This document shows positions 1 through 13,000 of a stretch of DNA of 53,861 nucleotides, one piece after another (position 1 is the first letter of the stretch; every line of letters starts with the position of its first letter). The stretch is from positions 1 to 53,861 of the forward strand of contig JAQGDQ010001225.1 in NCBI GenBank assembly GCA_030141605.1, in the 5' to 3' direction. The notes under the pieces were generated by a model that saw nothing but the letters and a program-made list of their open reading frames with translations, was not told the origin of the DNA and did not search any database. Both the position numbers and the translations under genes were made by a program. This DNA is from Tubiluchus corallicola (lineage: Eukaryota; Priapulida; Priapulimorpha; Priapulimorphida; Tubiluchidae).

Positions 1-44
1 AAGAGGGTTGCTGTCTGGTATGTTAATGTAGGGTTGTGCTGAAT

Positions 45-350
45 TAAAGGCAAGGTCAACGCTTCTAGGAGGTTAGGCTTATTTCAATGTTCGCGAAAAA
101 TTTCAGAATTTAGTAATAAAACTGCAATAAGCGCCTCGTGTGATTAGTAAAATCACTTTAAGGTCGTGATCACTTCATGCTTGGGCGCTCCCATTCTTCC
201 ACCAATGACGTCATAATTAGTAAAATCACTTTAAAGTCGTGATCACTTCATGCTTGGGCGTCATTCGCATTGAAGAAAGTAGCGCACTGTCAATCTTCAC
301 GAAAAAGTAGAATTAGTTTTCACAAAAACAAAGAAATGGCTAGTTTGTAA
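45..350 (+). repeat. Dispersed repeat family B, copy 1 with internal duplication
   Basis: AATTAGTAAAATCACTTTAA and GTCGTGATCACTTCATGC occur twice about 65 bp apart. Related to 38175-38430. Confidence 0.8.
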
Positions 351-2917
351 TGCATAATGACACATTAAGCAGGGCGCGCTTACGAAAAGATTCGAAGTCT
401 CCCAGTTAAACCACAATTTTCAGCTGAATACGTCTAATAGTTTCTATTCGGAGGTTGCATATTTTAAATTTATCCTTTATATACAGTTCTTCACAAATTT
501 CTTTGTTATATTTTACTAAGTTTAAATGATAACAGTAAAACAAACCCAACATACTGCGTGACTTGTTCTTTCTTTTAGCACACCACAAACAGTTTAGGTG
601 ATAACAGTAAAATAAGCCCAACATACTGAGTGACTTATTCTTTTCTTTACGGGAATTAACATTATACTCTATTTGCATAATCTTATACCGGTGTAAATTC
701 TAAAAACAAAGTCTTATACTAGCCACTTGTTCAAATTTAAAGGTGAAAAAAGACAGTGTTCAAAATATCTCCCCCAAAAACCTTTCTATTCAAAGTTGTA
801 TTACTTTGCTTTACCTGTTTGAAAAAATTGTGTAACTAGAAATGAAATTTCTTGGTAACTTAAAATTTTCCCTCCGCCTGGTAAAACTTAATTAATAAAT
901 TAATTACTTTAATTTCACCTTTCCAGTGTGAATCACTGACTCACTCATCTTGTAATTTAATCATTTGCTTAGTGAAGAGTGCTGAACGAGCGCTCTGAAT
1001 ATCTTTTCAAATTTTACACTATACAGTTACTTCAAGCATCGTCAAAAATTGTTTCAAATAAATTATTGTTAAAATGGTTTATTAAAATTCACATTTTATT
1101 AAAAAAAGCCTTATGTCTGAATTAGTGAAGGAAGAGGGCACTGTCACGTCTTGAACTCATGACCTACCAATTAGATTTGTTTTGTCAATACAGATTTGTC
1201 ACAGTCACAATTCATTATCAAGTCGTGTCCTAGATATTTTATTCATTAATCAGGTAAAATTTCACTCATTAAATATTGGTGCAACAACGACGAAAGTTTG
1301 GACCTGCTAGCCTCGGGTTCGCATCCTAGATAGATAGATAGATAGATATTTTATTTCTGAAAATCAAATTTTCAACATGAGAAATACAAACTCGACGCAT
1401 ACCCGATGGTTTTATCAGCGGGCAGAGCTCGGGTAATGATTTCCAAATCATACTAACAATTTGACTCAACATAGCTGCACAAGGTATACACACAGATATA
1501 CAAATTTAGTTGTAAACTCCATGAAGCGAAAAAAACTATGTACTAAGCATTTGTACACATGTGATAAACAAATATTTTACCTATATGATAATCACAGTGA
1601 TGCGGTTATATGTCCGCTAACAAAGCTATACTATTTAATTCAAAAATCTATGCATACAGTCGTAAATGAAACTTCCAATTGACATTAATTCTCCATCAAA
1701 TAAATTTGCAATATTGCTATAATTGAGCGCGTACAGTGATCTATAAAGTGCATTTTCATGGCACTCGCACAAAAAATGCTCTTCTGTCTGAATTTCTCCA
1801 CAAAGACACATACTTTGTGGAGAAATCCCTAGCTGATTACAAATTTTCGAGCATCACCTTGACTTAACAGATTATGTGTTATACGTTACACATTTCTGCT
1901 CTCTCGTGGCTAAAATTGCTTGTTGAAATGCAGTTGCTGCGTTAATTTTGCTTCCAAATGTTACAACACATTGAAAAATATCTATATTTGATTTATTGAA
2001 ATCATTGAACCTTCTTTATGCATCGTCGAATGACCCTTTCGACAAGCGCGGAAGCGTGAATGACCACATGATGCCGTTGCCCATAGCAACGCTCGATAAA
2101 CATTCAACAAAGAACTCATGTTACAGTTTGCTTTAAATTATTGCAATGAGCACTTTGCCCTGACAGAAATTAATGAATGGCCTTGACACTTCAGGCCCGC
2201 AATGCCCCACATTTTACCCAGACCGTTGAAAACTTTAAATTTCGAATTCGATGGCAGGAAATTTCTATTGAAATTTCTGTTGAAAAATAACCATTTAACC
2301 AACGTAAGTTTCTGAGCAGGTAGAGATATGAATATGAGCATTTTCAATTGTTCATCTATGGGCCTAAATTTCAACCAGTCCTAAAGCATTTCGAAATTTT
2401 GCCATTTACTCATTTTGAGGTAAACAATTCGTACTAAATTTTCAGAAAAAGATACATTGGCAACTTTGGAACGCGTGTCTGTTAACAGTTAGCTTGCTAT
2501 CATCATTTTAGGAGCAGCGAGCAATGACTATGTAGAATGTTCGCGAATTTATATTTTTCAAAAAATCACCCCAATTATAGATACATTTAACTGTAAAAAT
2601 AAAGAAAAAAATTACCTAAATTATTTTAAATGGATCTTCAGGTATTGTTTAAAAATCATGCTGTTAAAACACTAGCATTTTGAATAGACAACTTAGAATA
2701 GAATGTCTAACCAGGCGGCATGACGACACTGTAACAGTGACGTCACAATGTGTTTGCAAATATGGATGCCATTATGGAAATCTGGACTTCCCACGACATT
2801 GTAGCAGTATTTTTTATCAAACCATGTGCGTCCAATTTCGTACCAACATTGAAGTAAAATATCCTACGCTGTACCAACATTGTAGCAATATTTTTTGAAC
2901 ATATTTTTGTCAAGATC
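351..2917. other. Intergenic, no gene seen
   Basis: AT-rich with short interrupted frames. A 60-bp imperfect duplication at 530-645 (AGTTTAAATGATAACAGTAAAA / AGTTTAGGTGATAACAGTAAAA) and the GATA tract are the only structure noticed. Confidence 0.6.
1322..1348. repeat. (GATA)n microsatellite behind a B-box-like sequence
   Basis: GGGTTCGCATCC directly precedes TAGATAGATAGATAGATA, the look of a SINE 3' junction. Confidence 0.6.
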
Positions 2918-3143
2918 TGAACAAGATCGTGGCCACATGTTGACAATATAGTGACAAGATCGTGGCCACATGTTGACAATATAGTGACAAGATCGGGCCA
3001 CATGTTGATAATATAGTGACAAGATCGTGGCCACATGTTGACAATATAGTGACAAGATCGGGCCACATGTTGACAATATAGTGACAAGATCGGGCCACAT
3101 GTTGACAATATAGTGACAAGATCGTGGCCACATGTTGACAATA
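2918..3143. repeat. 32/33-bp minisatellite, 7 copies
   Basis: Copies of GGCCACATGTTGACAATATA followed by GTGACAAGATC; GTGG versus GGG variants give 33 or 32 bp. Produces overlapping spurious frames on the minus strand. Confidence 0.96.
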
Positions 3144-6100
3144 TTATGTGCTGCCTGGACACAGTGGCACTATAAACTGTACGAACGAATATGGAAAGTT
3201 AATCTGTAATTCACCCAATTGTTCATGTGCGTGATACATTATTGTTTTAACACACAAACCATATTATCATACGAAACCTCAACAAGTCTGACCCCAAAAA
3301 GTGAAACGTTTAACCTGAACGCGGATCCATGTCAAAAATAATAAAGGATTTATACCTAGCAGTGTGAAACACGTACAATCATTTGTACTCTGAAACTTTG
3401 ATTTCGCACGCAATCGACACAAAAGCTACAAACTACTATCCCGTGTTTGCTTGTGTGGTCGAAACCAACACGAGTTCGACGCCTTGCTTGGTAGTAACAA
3501 GAAGCGTGAGAAATTGCAGGTTTGCGAGAACGGTTGCCCTAGTCTGACAGAACTGAAGATGATTTTACGTGAATTTAGATTACAATTTCTTCAACTCTCA
3601 CAGTTTTACTGTTTGCATTTAATAAAAGTATCTAAACACATACATACAAATTCAATAATTTTTCACTGAAAGCTGCTCAGTAAATACCATGGAAATTATG
3701 CCTACGTGTCACTTCACTAAACGAAAAACCGACTTTATAGTTTTACAATCCGTGCCTGGATAGTTACGTTTGGAGAACTACACTATTTAGCAGTGCAAAT
3801 AAGCCTGCAGACTAAATATAGACTAAAAATTAATACTATTAGGTTCCTGCTGCAGTGTTTAATAACTGATTAAAATCTTATACAAACGAGCAATATTTTG
3901 TTGCTTATTTCTGGCATTGCACATTTTAACAGGCTAAAAACACGCAAATAAATGAAAACAAATAAATGCGTTGAATTGTACAAGATATGTACAAAAAATG
4001 TACAGCATACTATTAAAAACAACAGCAATCCAGATAACACGATCAAATAAAAAATTAAATCATGTGTAAAATATCAAAATCTATAGGTACAAAAATATTA
4101 CTGAACCGGGTGAAATAAAAACACGTTATGTACTGCAAAATTCGAGTAGATGTTGCCAAGTATTTAATAGCAAGTACTACAAACTATTTACAAACTTTAA
4201 CACAAGTCTTTAGACGTGGACAATAATAAATACGTAAATGCTAGTACACCACAGGCAGTTGTGCAACCTGTAATTAATATACAGAGGTTTATCTGCTGTA
4301 TGAACGTGAACAACAACAAAATACTTATAGTACACCATAAGTAGTTGTGCTTTCATTTATTATAAAGAACTTTTGCTGCTCATCAAACGTAAATATACAT
4401 AAATAATTTTACTGGCACATATTACTGCTCCATCTAAGAATAAGATATGGATTCAAATTAGTTAATCTGTAAACTAAATAAAGATTTTTAAGCTAAACAA
4501 TAAGCAGTTTATCCATGTGAATATCCGTTTACATGGAGATAAACAAAAAGTTAATATTCATGTGTACCTTGATTCACACGTGAATAAAACCAAATTGATA
4601 TTCACGTGTATATTCGCTCACATGTGAATAAACAAGAAGTTTACAGTCATGTGAATAAATATTGAATGAATATTCGGACGTACAAGTTTTTAAAAAAGCA
4701 CGTACGTGCACACACGCGCACACATATACATAAGGATATGTGTGTGTATGTGTAGTGCATATCTACGCTCGTACACGCATACACGCATGAACAAAATTAA
4801 CATGACCTGCTCGATGCATTTTAATTTTGCTGTGTAAACTCATCAGTAGCAACCCAGAAGGTTTAATTTAACTAGACCAACTTGTATAACAGGTCGGAGA
4901 AAGCTCTTGGATAAACAGGATAAACAAACAAACAAGCTTGTAAACAAACACATCAACACCGTGACCCGCCCAATCTAAAGTTCAGTTATTAGGCTCATAT
5001 GACCCATGCTCATATGACACGGAAATTTAAATTACTAAAAAATTGGGATTTACTAGATATGACTTCACATCTTGCGATGATAACAAAATTTCATCAAAAT
5101 GATACGAAAAAATCTGAACAGTTGAAGTAACTTATAATCTATGGATACAATCACAGATGGTATAATAAAAAGAATTATGTTTCTATTATTTTTTATTTTA
5201 TTTTATGTTTATTTCAGTACATAAAAATTGCCATAGAAAATAAACAGATATTTCAACAAGCACATCACTATTTTGTTATTCAAAAGATAAAACATTTTGA
5301 CATAATTACAATGAACAATGAAAATAAAAATTATTTTATTGTTATTGTTATTATTATTATTATTATTACTATTATTATTATTCCACTTTGCAGCCAATTA
5401 CAGAAATAATAATAAGACAGACTGTAAGCCACAGTTTAAAATGCAAGTGCGCCTGTTGAGATTTAGCAGAATTTCTAACGCACCACAAATAGTTCATGGC
5501 ATGTCATGGGGCATGCTTACACACCACAAACAGTTACTGGAGATATTATGCGTACCATTTATAGATAATTTTCATTATTAAAAGTGACCATTAACATTCA
5601 AAATAAACAGACCAGGACTTGAGTAAAAGTTCTTCTGTTTTTTCAGTTGCTCAAAAACGAACTCAAAGCTTTCGCCAGTATTTTGAGTCAATTTGAGTAA
5701 ACCAAGTTACTGCATTGAGTAACAATTTTTCAACCTTTTTCAGTCATCGTAAAACAAAAACAAACCTTTCAAATGCATTATGAGTATTTTGAGTCATTTC
5801 GAGTAACCTATATTACTCATCACTCATTCCTAAATTCCATGTTTTCACCGTCGGGGCTGCAGAAGTGCTATATTCAAATAGCTACGCTGCCCAAATTAAG
5901 TTACATTACAATTTTTTATTCTCTTTTTCGGGTTTTCTGAAAAAATCAAAGATTTCGCCTATTTGTCTAGAAGCCACTACGATAGTTAATTGGTAAAACT
6001 GAAAACACCAGATATTCACTTCAAAATTCCTCTTCAATCTAGAATGGTTCACACGGGGGGGGGACTTGCAGCGGTGCATAAAATTATAATCACACAGGAC

Positions 6101-6354
6101 GTGGATGCGACGAAATAATGACTGGTCCATGAGAGTGTTCTGGTTAATGCCCTTATACAGGGTGTCCCGGAAGTTCAGCACTCAGACTGTACGTCCCAGA
6201 ATAAAAAACTTGGAAAGTTGGTTCGTTTTGTTTTTAGTTTACCCTAAGTTAATAGGTACCAAAAAAGATAATTATTTATACATGGTGCTGTCATACAAGT
6301 GTTAAAGTAAAAGCAAAATTGTCTTGATTTTCTTATTTCCTTTAACTCTGTAGA
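3144..6354. other. Intergenic, no gene seen
   Basis: AT-rich. Contains a run of CATGTG/CACGTG-type E-boxes beside GAATA (4510-4690), an ACAC tract (4700-4760) and related TTGAGTCA/GAGTAA motifs (5690-5820). No exon-like frame. Confidence 0.6.
5320..5390. repeat. (TTA)n microsatellite
   Basis: About 45 bases of TTA triplets. Confidence 0.9.
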
Positions 6355-6630
<276 letters not shown>

Positions 6631-6984
6631 AACATTATTCAACATATTTGAATAAGCCTTTTCGCAGTTTTGCTGTGCGCGCGACCAATTTTCGTAAGTC
6701 AGAGATTAAATGTACCACAGCAATGCGTGTTAACTACAACCATCACATGACATGTGTATAAAGCAAAGCCATCTGCCACATCTGTTCAGTAACATGACTT
6801 GTTTTACGTCGACTTTACTTAATTATCCATTACACTGTGCTTTGAGTAATTTACTGGCAGGATCTTGCTTGGGAATAAGAAAAAATGAACTAGGTAAGGT
6901 TCTAGCTAGCTGTTAAAACCTTCGATCTCTTCACAATCATCATCAATCACTGAAGTTGTGAAAAGGCTTATCTTGATATTGGGG

Positions 6985-7558
6985 TACAGGGTGTTCCAAA
7001 ACAAACAGTGCACTAAGGAACGGTATATATAAGCATCAATACTACACAATTCAAAGTCCAATGGTGACAGACCCACTTCCAGAATTTATTTAATCTCTTA
7101 TTTAATTATTATCACATTAATGACAAGCATATCATTGATAAAGTTTTAATAAAATTTTGATATTAAACTTGAAAGACTAGGATGTAACCTGGATTTGAAC
7201 CAGGAACCTTGCGCTTGCAGTGGAGCTGTCTTAATCAAGTTTGCCAGTTATATAGATTGAACTTTGGACTACCTCGACCACATGGAACTGCGGTGACCCA
7301 TTGATTAAGGCTGCTGCCTTGCAAGCAGAAGCTCACTGGTTCAAACCCATACTGTATCACAATTTTTTGCACTTCATGTCTTTCAAGTTTGATAAAAATG
7401 TAGATTTGCGACATTATTTATAATATTTTACTATATGATTTAAACTAGGTTGTGCTTCTTTATGATTTGACCGCCGGTCAGCATAATCGTTTTCAGTATA
7501 CATTGCATCAGCATATTCCTACAGTAGTGTTTGTTTTGGAACAACCTTTATCAAGCCA
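6985..7558. mobile_element. Foldback element with tRNA-like heads facing inward
   Basis: Outer arms share GTTCCAAAACAAAC (left ~6992, right complement ~7528) and inner arms share AAACTTGAAAGAC (~7165 and ~7380 complement). Each arm carries a tRNA-like segment: minus strand 7240-7180 with a perfect T-stem CCTGG/CCAGG, plus strand 7285-7352 with an anticodon-arm-like CTGCCTTGCAAGCAG. Left end TACAGGGTGTTCC suggests a TA-flanked terminus. Confidence 0.65.
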
Positions 7559-10073
7559 CGCCAACTGTAAACTCATTATTTCAATAATCGCAATAAGATT
7601 CATGTCATATCAAGTATGTGCAAACGAACTGCCCTACCCTTCCACTTGAAAAACTTGACTCACCAAATTTGCTCAATGATAGAATTTGCACTGGGTGAAA
7701 GAGTTAACCTATTTAACACTTTACCAACTGATAATGTGATAGAACGCTGCAGGTGTCAAAGCATTGATGCGATTAATACTTCCGAATGTTCTACATTTTA
7801 CAACGCTGAAGTCAATTCGTTTGAATTACTTGTTAACTGCACAATGTTAGAACTCTTCAATGAACTCGAACTACAATTTTCTGACACGTAAAATGAGCCC
7901 CAGTTGTAAATATTTCTAATACGTGAATTAAAAATATCTATCTTCCCAGGCAGAGCTTTCATAGTCTTCCATAATTAGCGGTACAAAATGAGTCCCACAT
8001 AAGTTTTACCAAATAATTGGTCATTACTATACTATACTAATATCAATAAGGCGAAATTAGGGTAAATCTTTAGTGCTTAGCGTGCGTATAATAAAGATTA
8101 ATAGGGCATATCGATCTCTCAAGATCAATAATAAGCCGACAAAGAGCCGACTGTAACTAATTCTATATTAGTGAAATTTCTCACTGTGTCTTAACATAAT
8201 AATTAGACATTTGAATCGTAATAAGCGTTGAACTAAGCTCACAGTTTTTCCAGATATACCAAATATGGAAAGTTACACATTATCAAGTTAAAGAATAAAT
8301 ATCAAACGTTATCACCGCAGTTTACATCTACAAAGGTACGTTGCTAGGCTCTTTATATTTACATTTAGAGGCCCACGCGATATTTAACGTATCTATGCCT
8401 ATTTACATATAGGCCATAGTTACGCATGTGGCTCACCCAAATGTCAGCGAGTCACAGACAGTGGATACAATAAACAGCAACTAAATTACTTTATTATTAA
8501 GTTTTAGGCCTACACAAAGATATGTGAAAATAAGCCTATAGTAAGCACATATCCAAAAAAGTTTAGGAAATAAATAATTATTAAAAATGTAGGCCTACTT
8601 ACCCGCATAAAGGCTTAATGTTATAATCCAAGTTGGTTCGCTAAAGCCAAATTCTTCAAATTAAATCACTAATAATCATTTATGGACAGAACTCAAAAAA
8701 CAACAACATTCTAACCAAGCAATGTGACTACCTACAGCTGTAATTCACTGAGACAGGTAGACTAGAGATACTAATCACAGGTAGATTTTCACGTTCAGAC
8801 AATAACACATGTGTTCAGGTAAGTGATGCTGAGTTCTCTCTCCTACCTCTCTCTACACACCTGTTCAAACGACAATCTGTACTGTTAGATACCTGCCGGG
8901 TGCATTCACCTTGATGTGAGTGAGCATCAATGAACTGAAAGGCTGCTACCATGGTAATGCGCATGCGCCGTTTCACTCTGATCAACTGCACAAAAATTGT
9001 ACTTGATATAAGCATTTTTAAGACTGAACACCTGCGCAGTTTTATTGTGTTTTTGTTTGTTTGTTTGTTTGTTTGTTCGATTGTTTGCTTGTTTATTAGT
9101 TCTTTTGCACTGTTTATTTCATCATTTATTCATTAAAGACAAAACAAGACAAAGAAACAGAAGTCAAAATAAAAAGTGGCAATTTGCAGGAAAAGAAAAA
9201 GAGAAAACAAAAAGTAGCTGAGATGAAAGAAGATCGTAGGAAAGAAGGAAGAGAAAGAAAAGGAACAGAACAATCCTATTATACGCCAGACAAAAAATTA
9301 AAATTGACTTTCTAGTTTCAAGTATGATAACGACGATGATGATGATGACAAAATATAAGTAAGCAAGTTATTTTGGGGATGGGTGAATAACACAGTGGTT
9401 ACAGCACACGTGCTGCGGCCAAAATAAATTAATCCTGTTAGTCAGTAAATGAGTGGGAGACTGCCTGGGTTCAATACTCGTTCAATGGCTTTCTTTGGAC
9501 ACTGATTGTAGTTCCATCGTGGTAAGACATCTCCGTCAATTCCAACGGTTCATCTCAGAGAGAACTAATTATGACTCTTCGATAATAAATCAGATTCTGA
9601 ATGCTTCATCACAATTATTGAGCAGGCTCTGCCCTACAGTTGAGTGCTGGATTCTTTCTTGCAGAACACTTAAAGATAAAAAAATAAATAAGTTTGAAAG
9701 TGCTAAGTATGATGACGATGATCAAAGCTAGTTGATGGACATTGATTTGTGCACTTTATAGCTTTGCTTATGTTGTTAGACTGGAGTTGTAATAAGCGTT
9801 ACGCTTAAACTTGATATATACTTACTGATAAAAAAAAGGTATCATAATGTAATGAGAATTACGAATCTTTAACTACGTAATAATAATAATAATATGTATC
9901 AGAGCTATGAAATCGATTTAATTGCATTGTGCTGCCATCTATCCCAAAAGTTTGGTCTCACTGTTGCTGGGCACAATCACCAGGTGTTCCCACGGAAGTG
10001 ACGACAGTTTCCGCTTCATGCCGCCGTAAGCATGCGGCCTTTAGTGTTTGGAACGGTTAGACGGTTTGCGAAA
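7559..10073. other. Intergenic upstream of PCBD, no gene seen
   Basis: Holds a (TTTG)n tract (9045-9080), a tRNA-like fragment near 9385-9425 and, in the last ~120 bases, GC-richer sequence likely to be the PCBD promoter/5'UTR. A frame at 7616-7891 has no recognisable product. Confidence 0.55.
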
Positions 10074-10076
10074 ATG
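10074..10076 (+). CDS. PCBD1: PCBD exon 1 (start codon only)
   Basis: ATG followed at once by the donor GTATGG. No other in-frame Met lies before the family-conserved part of exon 2. The upstream 60 bases are GC-richer than the surroundings, as at a promoter-proximal 5'UTR. Start inferred from phase and from the lack of alternatives. Confidence 0.7.
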
Positions 10077-13000
10077 GTATGGAATTTTATTTCTTAACTG
10101 TACTCAATGTATATGCAAAATTCACAACTATTTACTAATGAACTATTATTTTTGAAGTACAGGTTAAGGAAGACTTGCTTATTTACCTTTTGATCTTAAC
10201 TGACAATCATTATTTTGTGCTGTTCATAATAACTAATCGTCACGTTAGGGTATAATATTGATAATCTTAAATTATAATATCTCTATAGCGAACCCAATTG
10301 GTGTAATATTAGTTTCACAAATACCTTAATGTGTACTAAAATAAGCACTTTATTGATACAGCTATATGGCTGTGTTGACAGTAACTGCTACACTACAAAA
10401 ACAATGTGCATGCACATTGTTTTTGTAAAGAAAGGTTTTCTCTTTTTGCAATATTACTGCATTCATATTGTATTTATAAAGAAAGGTTTTGTCTTTTTTG
10501 CAAAACTACTGCATTCGTATGGTTTTTATAAAGACAGATTTTGTCTTTTTGCAAAACTACTGCATTCGTATGGTTTTTATAAAGACAGATTTTGTCTTTT
10601 TGCAAAACTACTCCATTCGTATTGTTTTTATAAAGAAAGATTTTGTCTTTTTGCAAAACTACTGCATTCGTATTGTTTTTATAAAGAAAGATTTTGTTTT
10701 TTTGCAAAACTACTGCATTCGTATTGTTTTTATAAAGAAAGGGGTTTTCTAGATTTTTTACATTGAAAATGCTAGAATTCAGAAATATTGCAATGATTAT
10801 TTTACATTTATTCATTTAGTCATTATTGTTATATTATTCATAATAATAAATAAAGTTTATATTTATATAAATTTTCATACAAAATGCAAAAAATTATATA
10901 TATATATATAATTTTTCGCGTTTTGTATGAAAATTTTTAATAATTTTATTGGTGTTATGATATCTTTAATATGTAATTATAATTATGACATTTTACTGTA
11001 CAGAGCCACTGAAAGTACTTTTGCTTGAAGATACAATTTATAGTAACAAATGTTATTTACTAAATATTCTGTTTGCATCCTTGCAGACAATGGAAAAAAG
11101 CAATCTTAGATTGATAGTAATTGAGAAACGTTATTTTCTTTCTCTATTTGATTTTTACCTGCATTTTAAAACTTACATTAATCAATATCAATCAAGTTAT
11201 GAACTTAAGTTAATGGCAAATTTATATTTTCGTGAAAAATCAGGGTTTTTCTTCACTGACCTAAAAAGTTTCTAGAACAGAAACTCTAAAACAGGATCAA
11301 TTTAGCAGCCCAAAACCGGACAGTTTGCAGTCCTAGCAAGAATTGACCTGTGATTCATTTTGCTTTTCAATGCGTGTTTTTTTTCTGAAAATACCGATGC
11401 TAAGTCTAGAATTTTACATAATTTCAACTTGCACTATTTTTTCCTATAGGCATCAGAAGCAAAGCGAGTGAAATTATCTGGTGATGAAAGGACGAGTAGT
11501 CTCGCCGGACTGACATCTGGTGGATGGACTGAAGTCGATGGTCGAGACGCCATTTACAAAGAGTTCCTCTTTCAGAACTTCAATCAGGTCATTGCATTAT
11601 TTTGGGTATTATAAAATTTCAAACAAAGATCTATATGAAAAAATAAAAGAAGAACCTTGGACAAGAAAAATAAAAAGACGCCGTTTAAGATGGATTGGAC
11701 ACATGCTTAGAGACTACCTGATGATATTCCAGTGAAGATAGATCTTCAACAAGCCATAGAACCAGCTAAAAAGACCTGCAGGAGGACAAATGTTAACATA
11801 TTTAGATTTTGCACAGAAAGATTTAAACACTTCAACATTGATCTTTAGAAATAAATGTACTTGGGGCATTGCAGCGAGTAGGGAGTCCTGGCATAGGGAG
11901 GTGAACAGAATCATGTCACTGGATGTATGATTCATTTGATGATGATGATGATGATGATGACATTATTCTCTCGTTTTTAGACTTTCATTTTGTTTCTTTC
12001 TTTTATAAAACTGATTCATTTTGCTTTGCAAGAATTACACTGAAAGTAAACAGCTATTTAGAACGTTGTTTTAAATGAAGTATAAGAATAATTTTCTTGT
12101 ACTTTCTTCCTGTAATGGATCCTGTCTTCATTCGATTTGTCAAGTGTCGTATTTTTAGAGGAATTTTCCCAGTTATGCGCATGCTGTGGAGATCACATAA
12201 ATAAATGTGGATCTATTTATATATTTATCTCTCATAGTCCACATGTTAATATAATTTTATTACTAAACAAAGAGAACTTTGTTATAGACTCTATCTATCT
12301 CTACATTACAGTCGACCCTCGTTAAACCGGACCCCGTTAGCCCGGATATCGGATAAAACGGACGTCATCCGTGGTAAAGGAAACTGACCGATTTCCGTCC
12401 GAGCCGGAGCGCTAAACACAACAAGGCCTACCAACTGTACAATAATTTCTTTATCCTCACAGTTTAACTATTTTAAAGTAATATACAGTATAGTATATTA
12501 CTATATATACTATATATGCAGTACAGTATATAGTGCACAGTATATAGTCAAATGTACATATATTTAGGTGATTATTCCTGTATAATATAGACCATATATA
12601 GGCATATCGGATAAATCGGACAATCTGCTAAATCGGACCCCCCCCCCCCCCATTAGTCTGGTTTAACGAGGGTTGACTGTAATTGGGGAACAGCCTGTAA
12701 AAACATAGCGTTACAGTGAGACTTTTTATACAGTAACTAACCAAATGTTCAATATCTTTTTTATCATTTGAAGTGATTTATCATGTCATCTGAAAAACAG
12801 ATTATCGATATCTTATCGTTCAAAAAAGGTATCACGAATTTTGTATCGTTTAACATCACTAGATGGCAGCTGTGTAGCTGCACTTGATCCCTACAGCTTG
12901 AGGCATCCATCCTGGGTGTTACCTGGTGTTTTACTTCCGGAAAGTTCACTATCAATTTTCAGTGGGAAAGCTTTGTAAATTGTATATTTGTGAAACGTTA

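Noticed and set aside
2743-3162. Overlapping minus-strand frames with repeated ILSTCGHDLVT-type peptides
   Set aside because: Pure translation of the 32/33-bp minisatellite in several frames; no flanking exons.
7180-7352. Intact tRNA genes
   Set aside because: A/B boxes and single arms are recognisable, but no complete cloverleaf with acceptor stem; also true at 14935, 46012 and 47255.
7616-7891. 91-codon plus-strand frame
   Set aside because: No recognisable domain, start overlaps the foldback element, no splice or promoter context.
10329-10815. Frames of 87-145 codons on both strands
   Set aside because: Explained by the 51-bp (3n) tandem array in PCBD intron 1.
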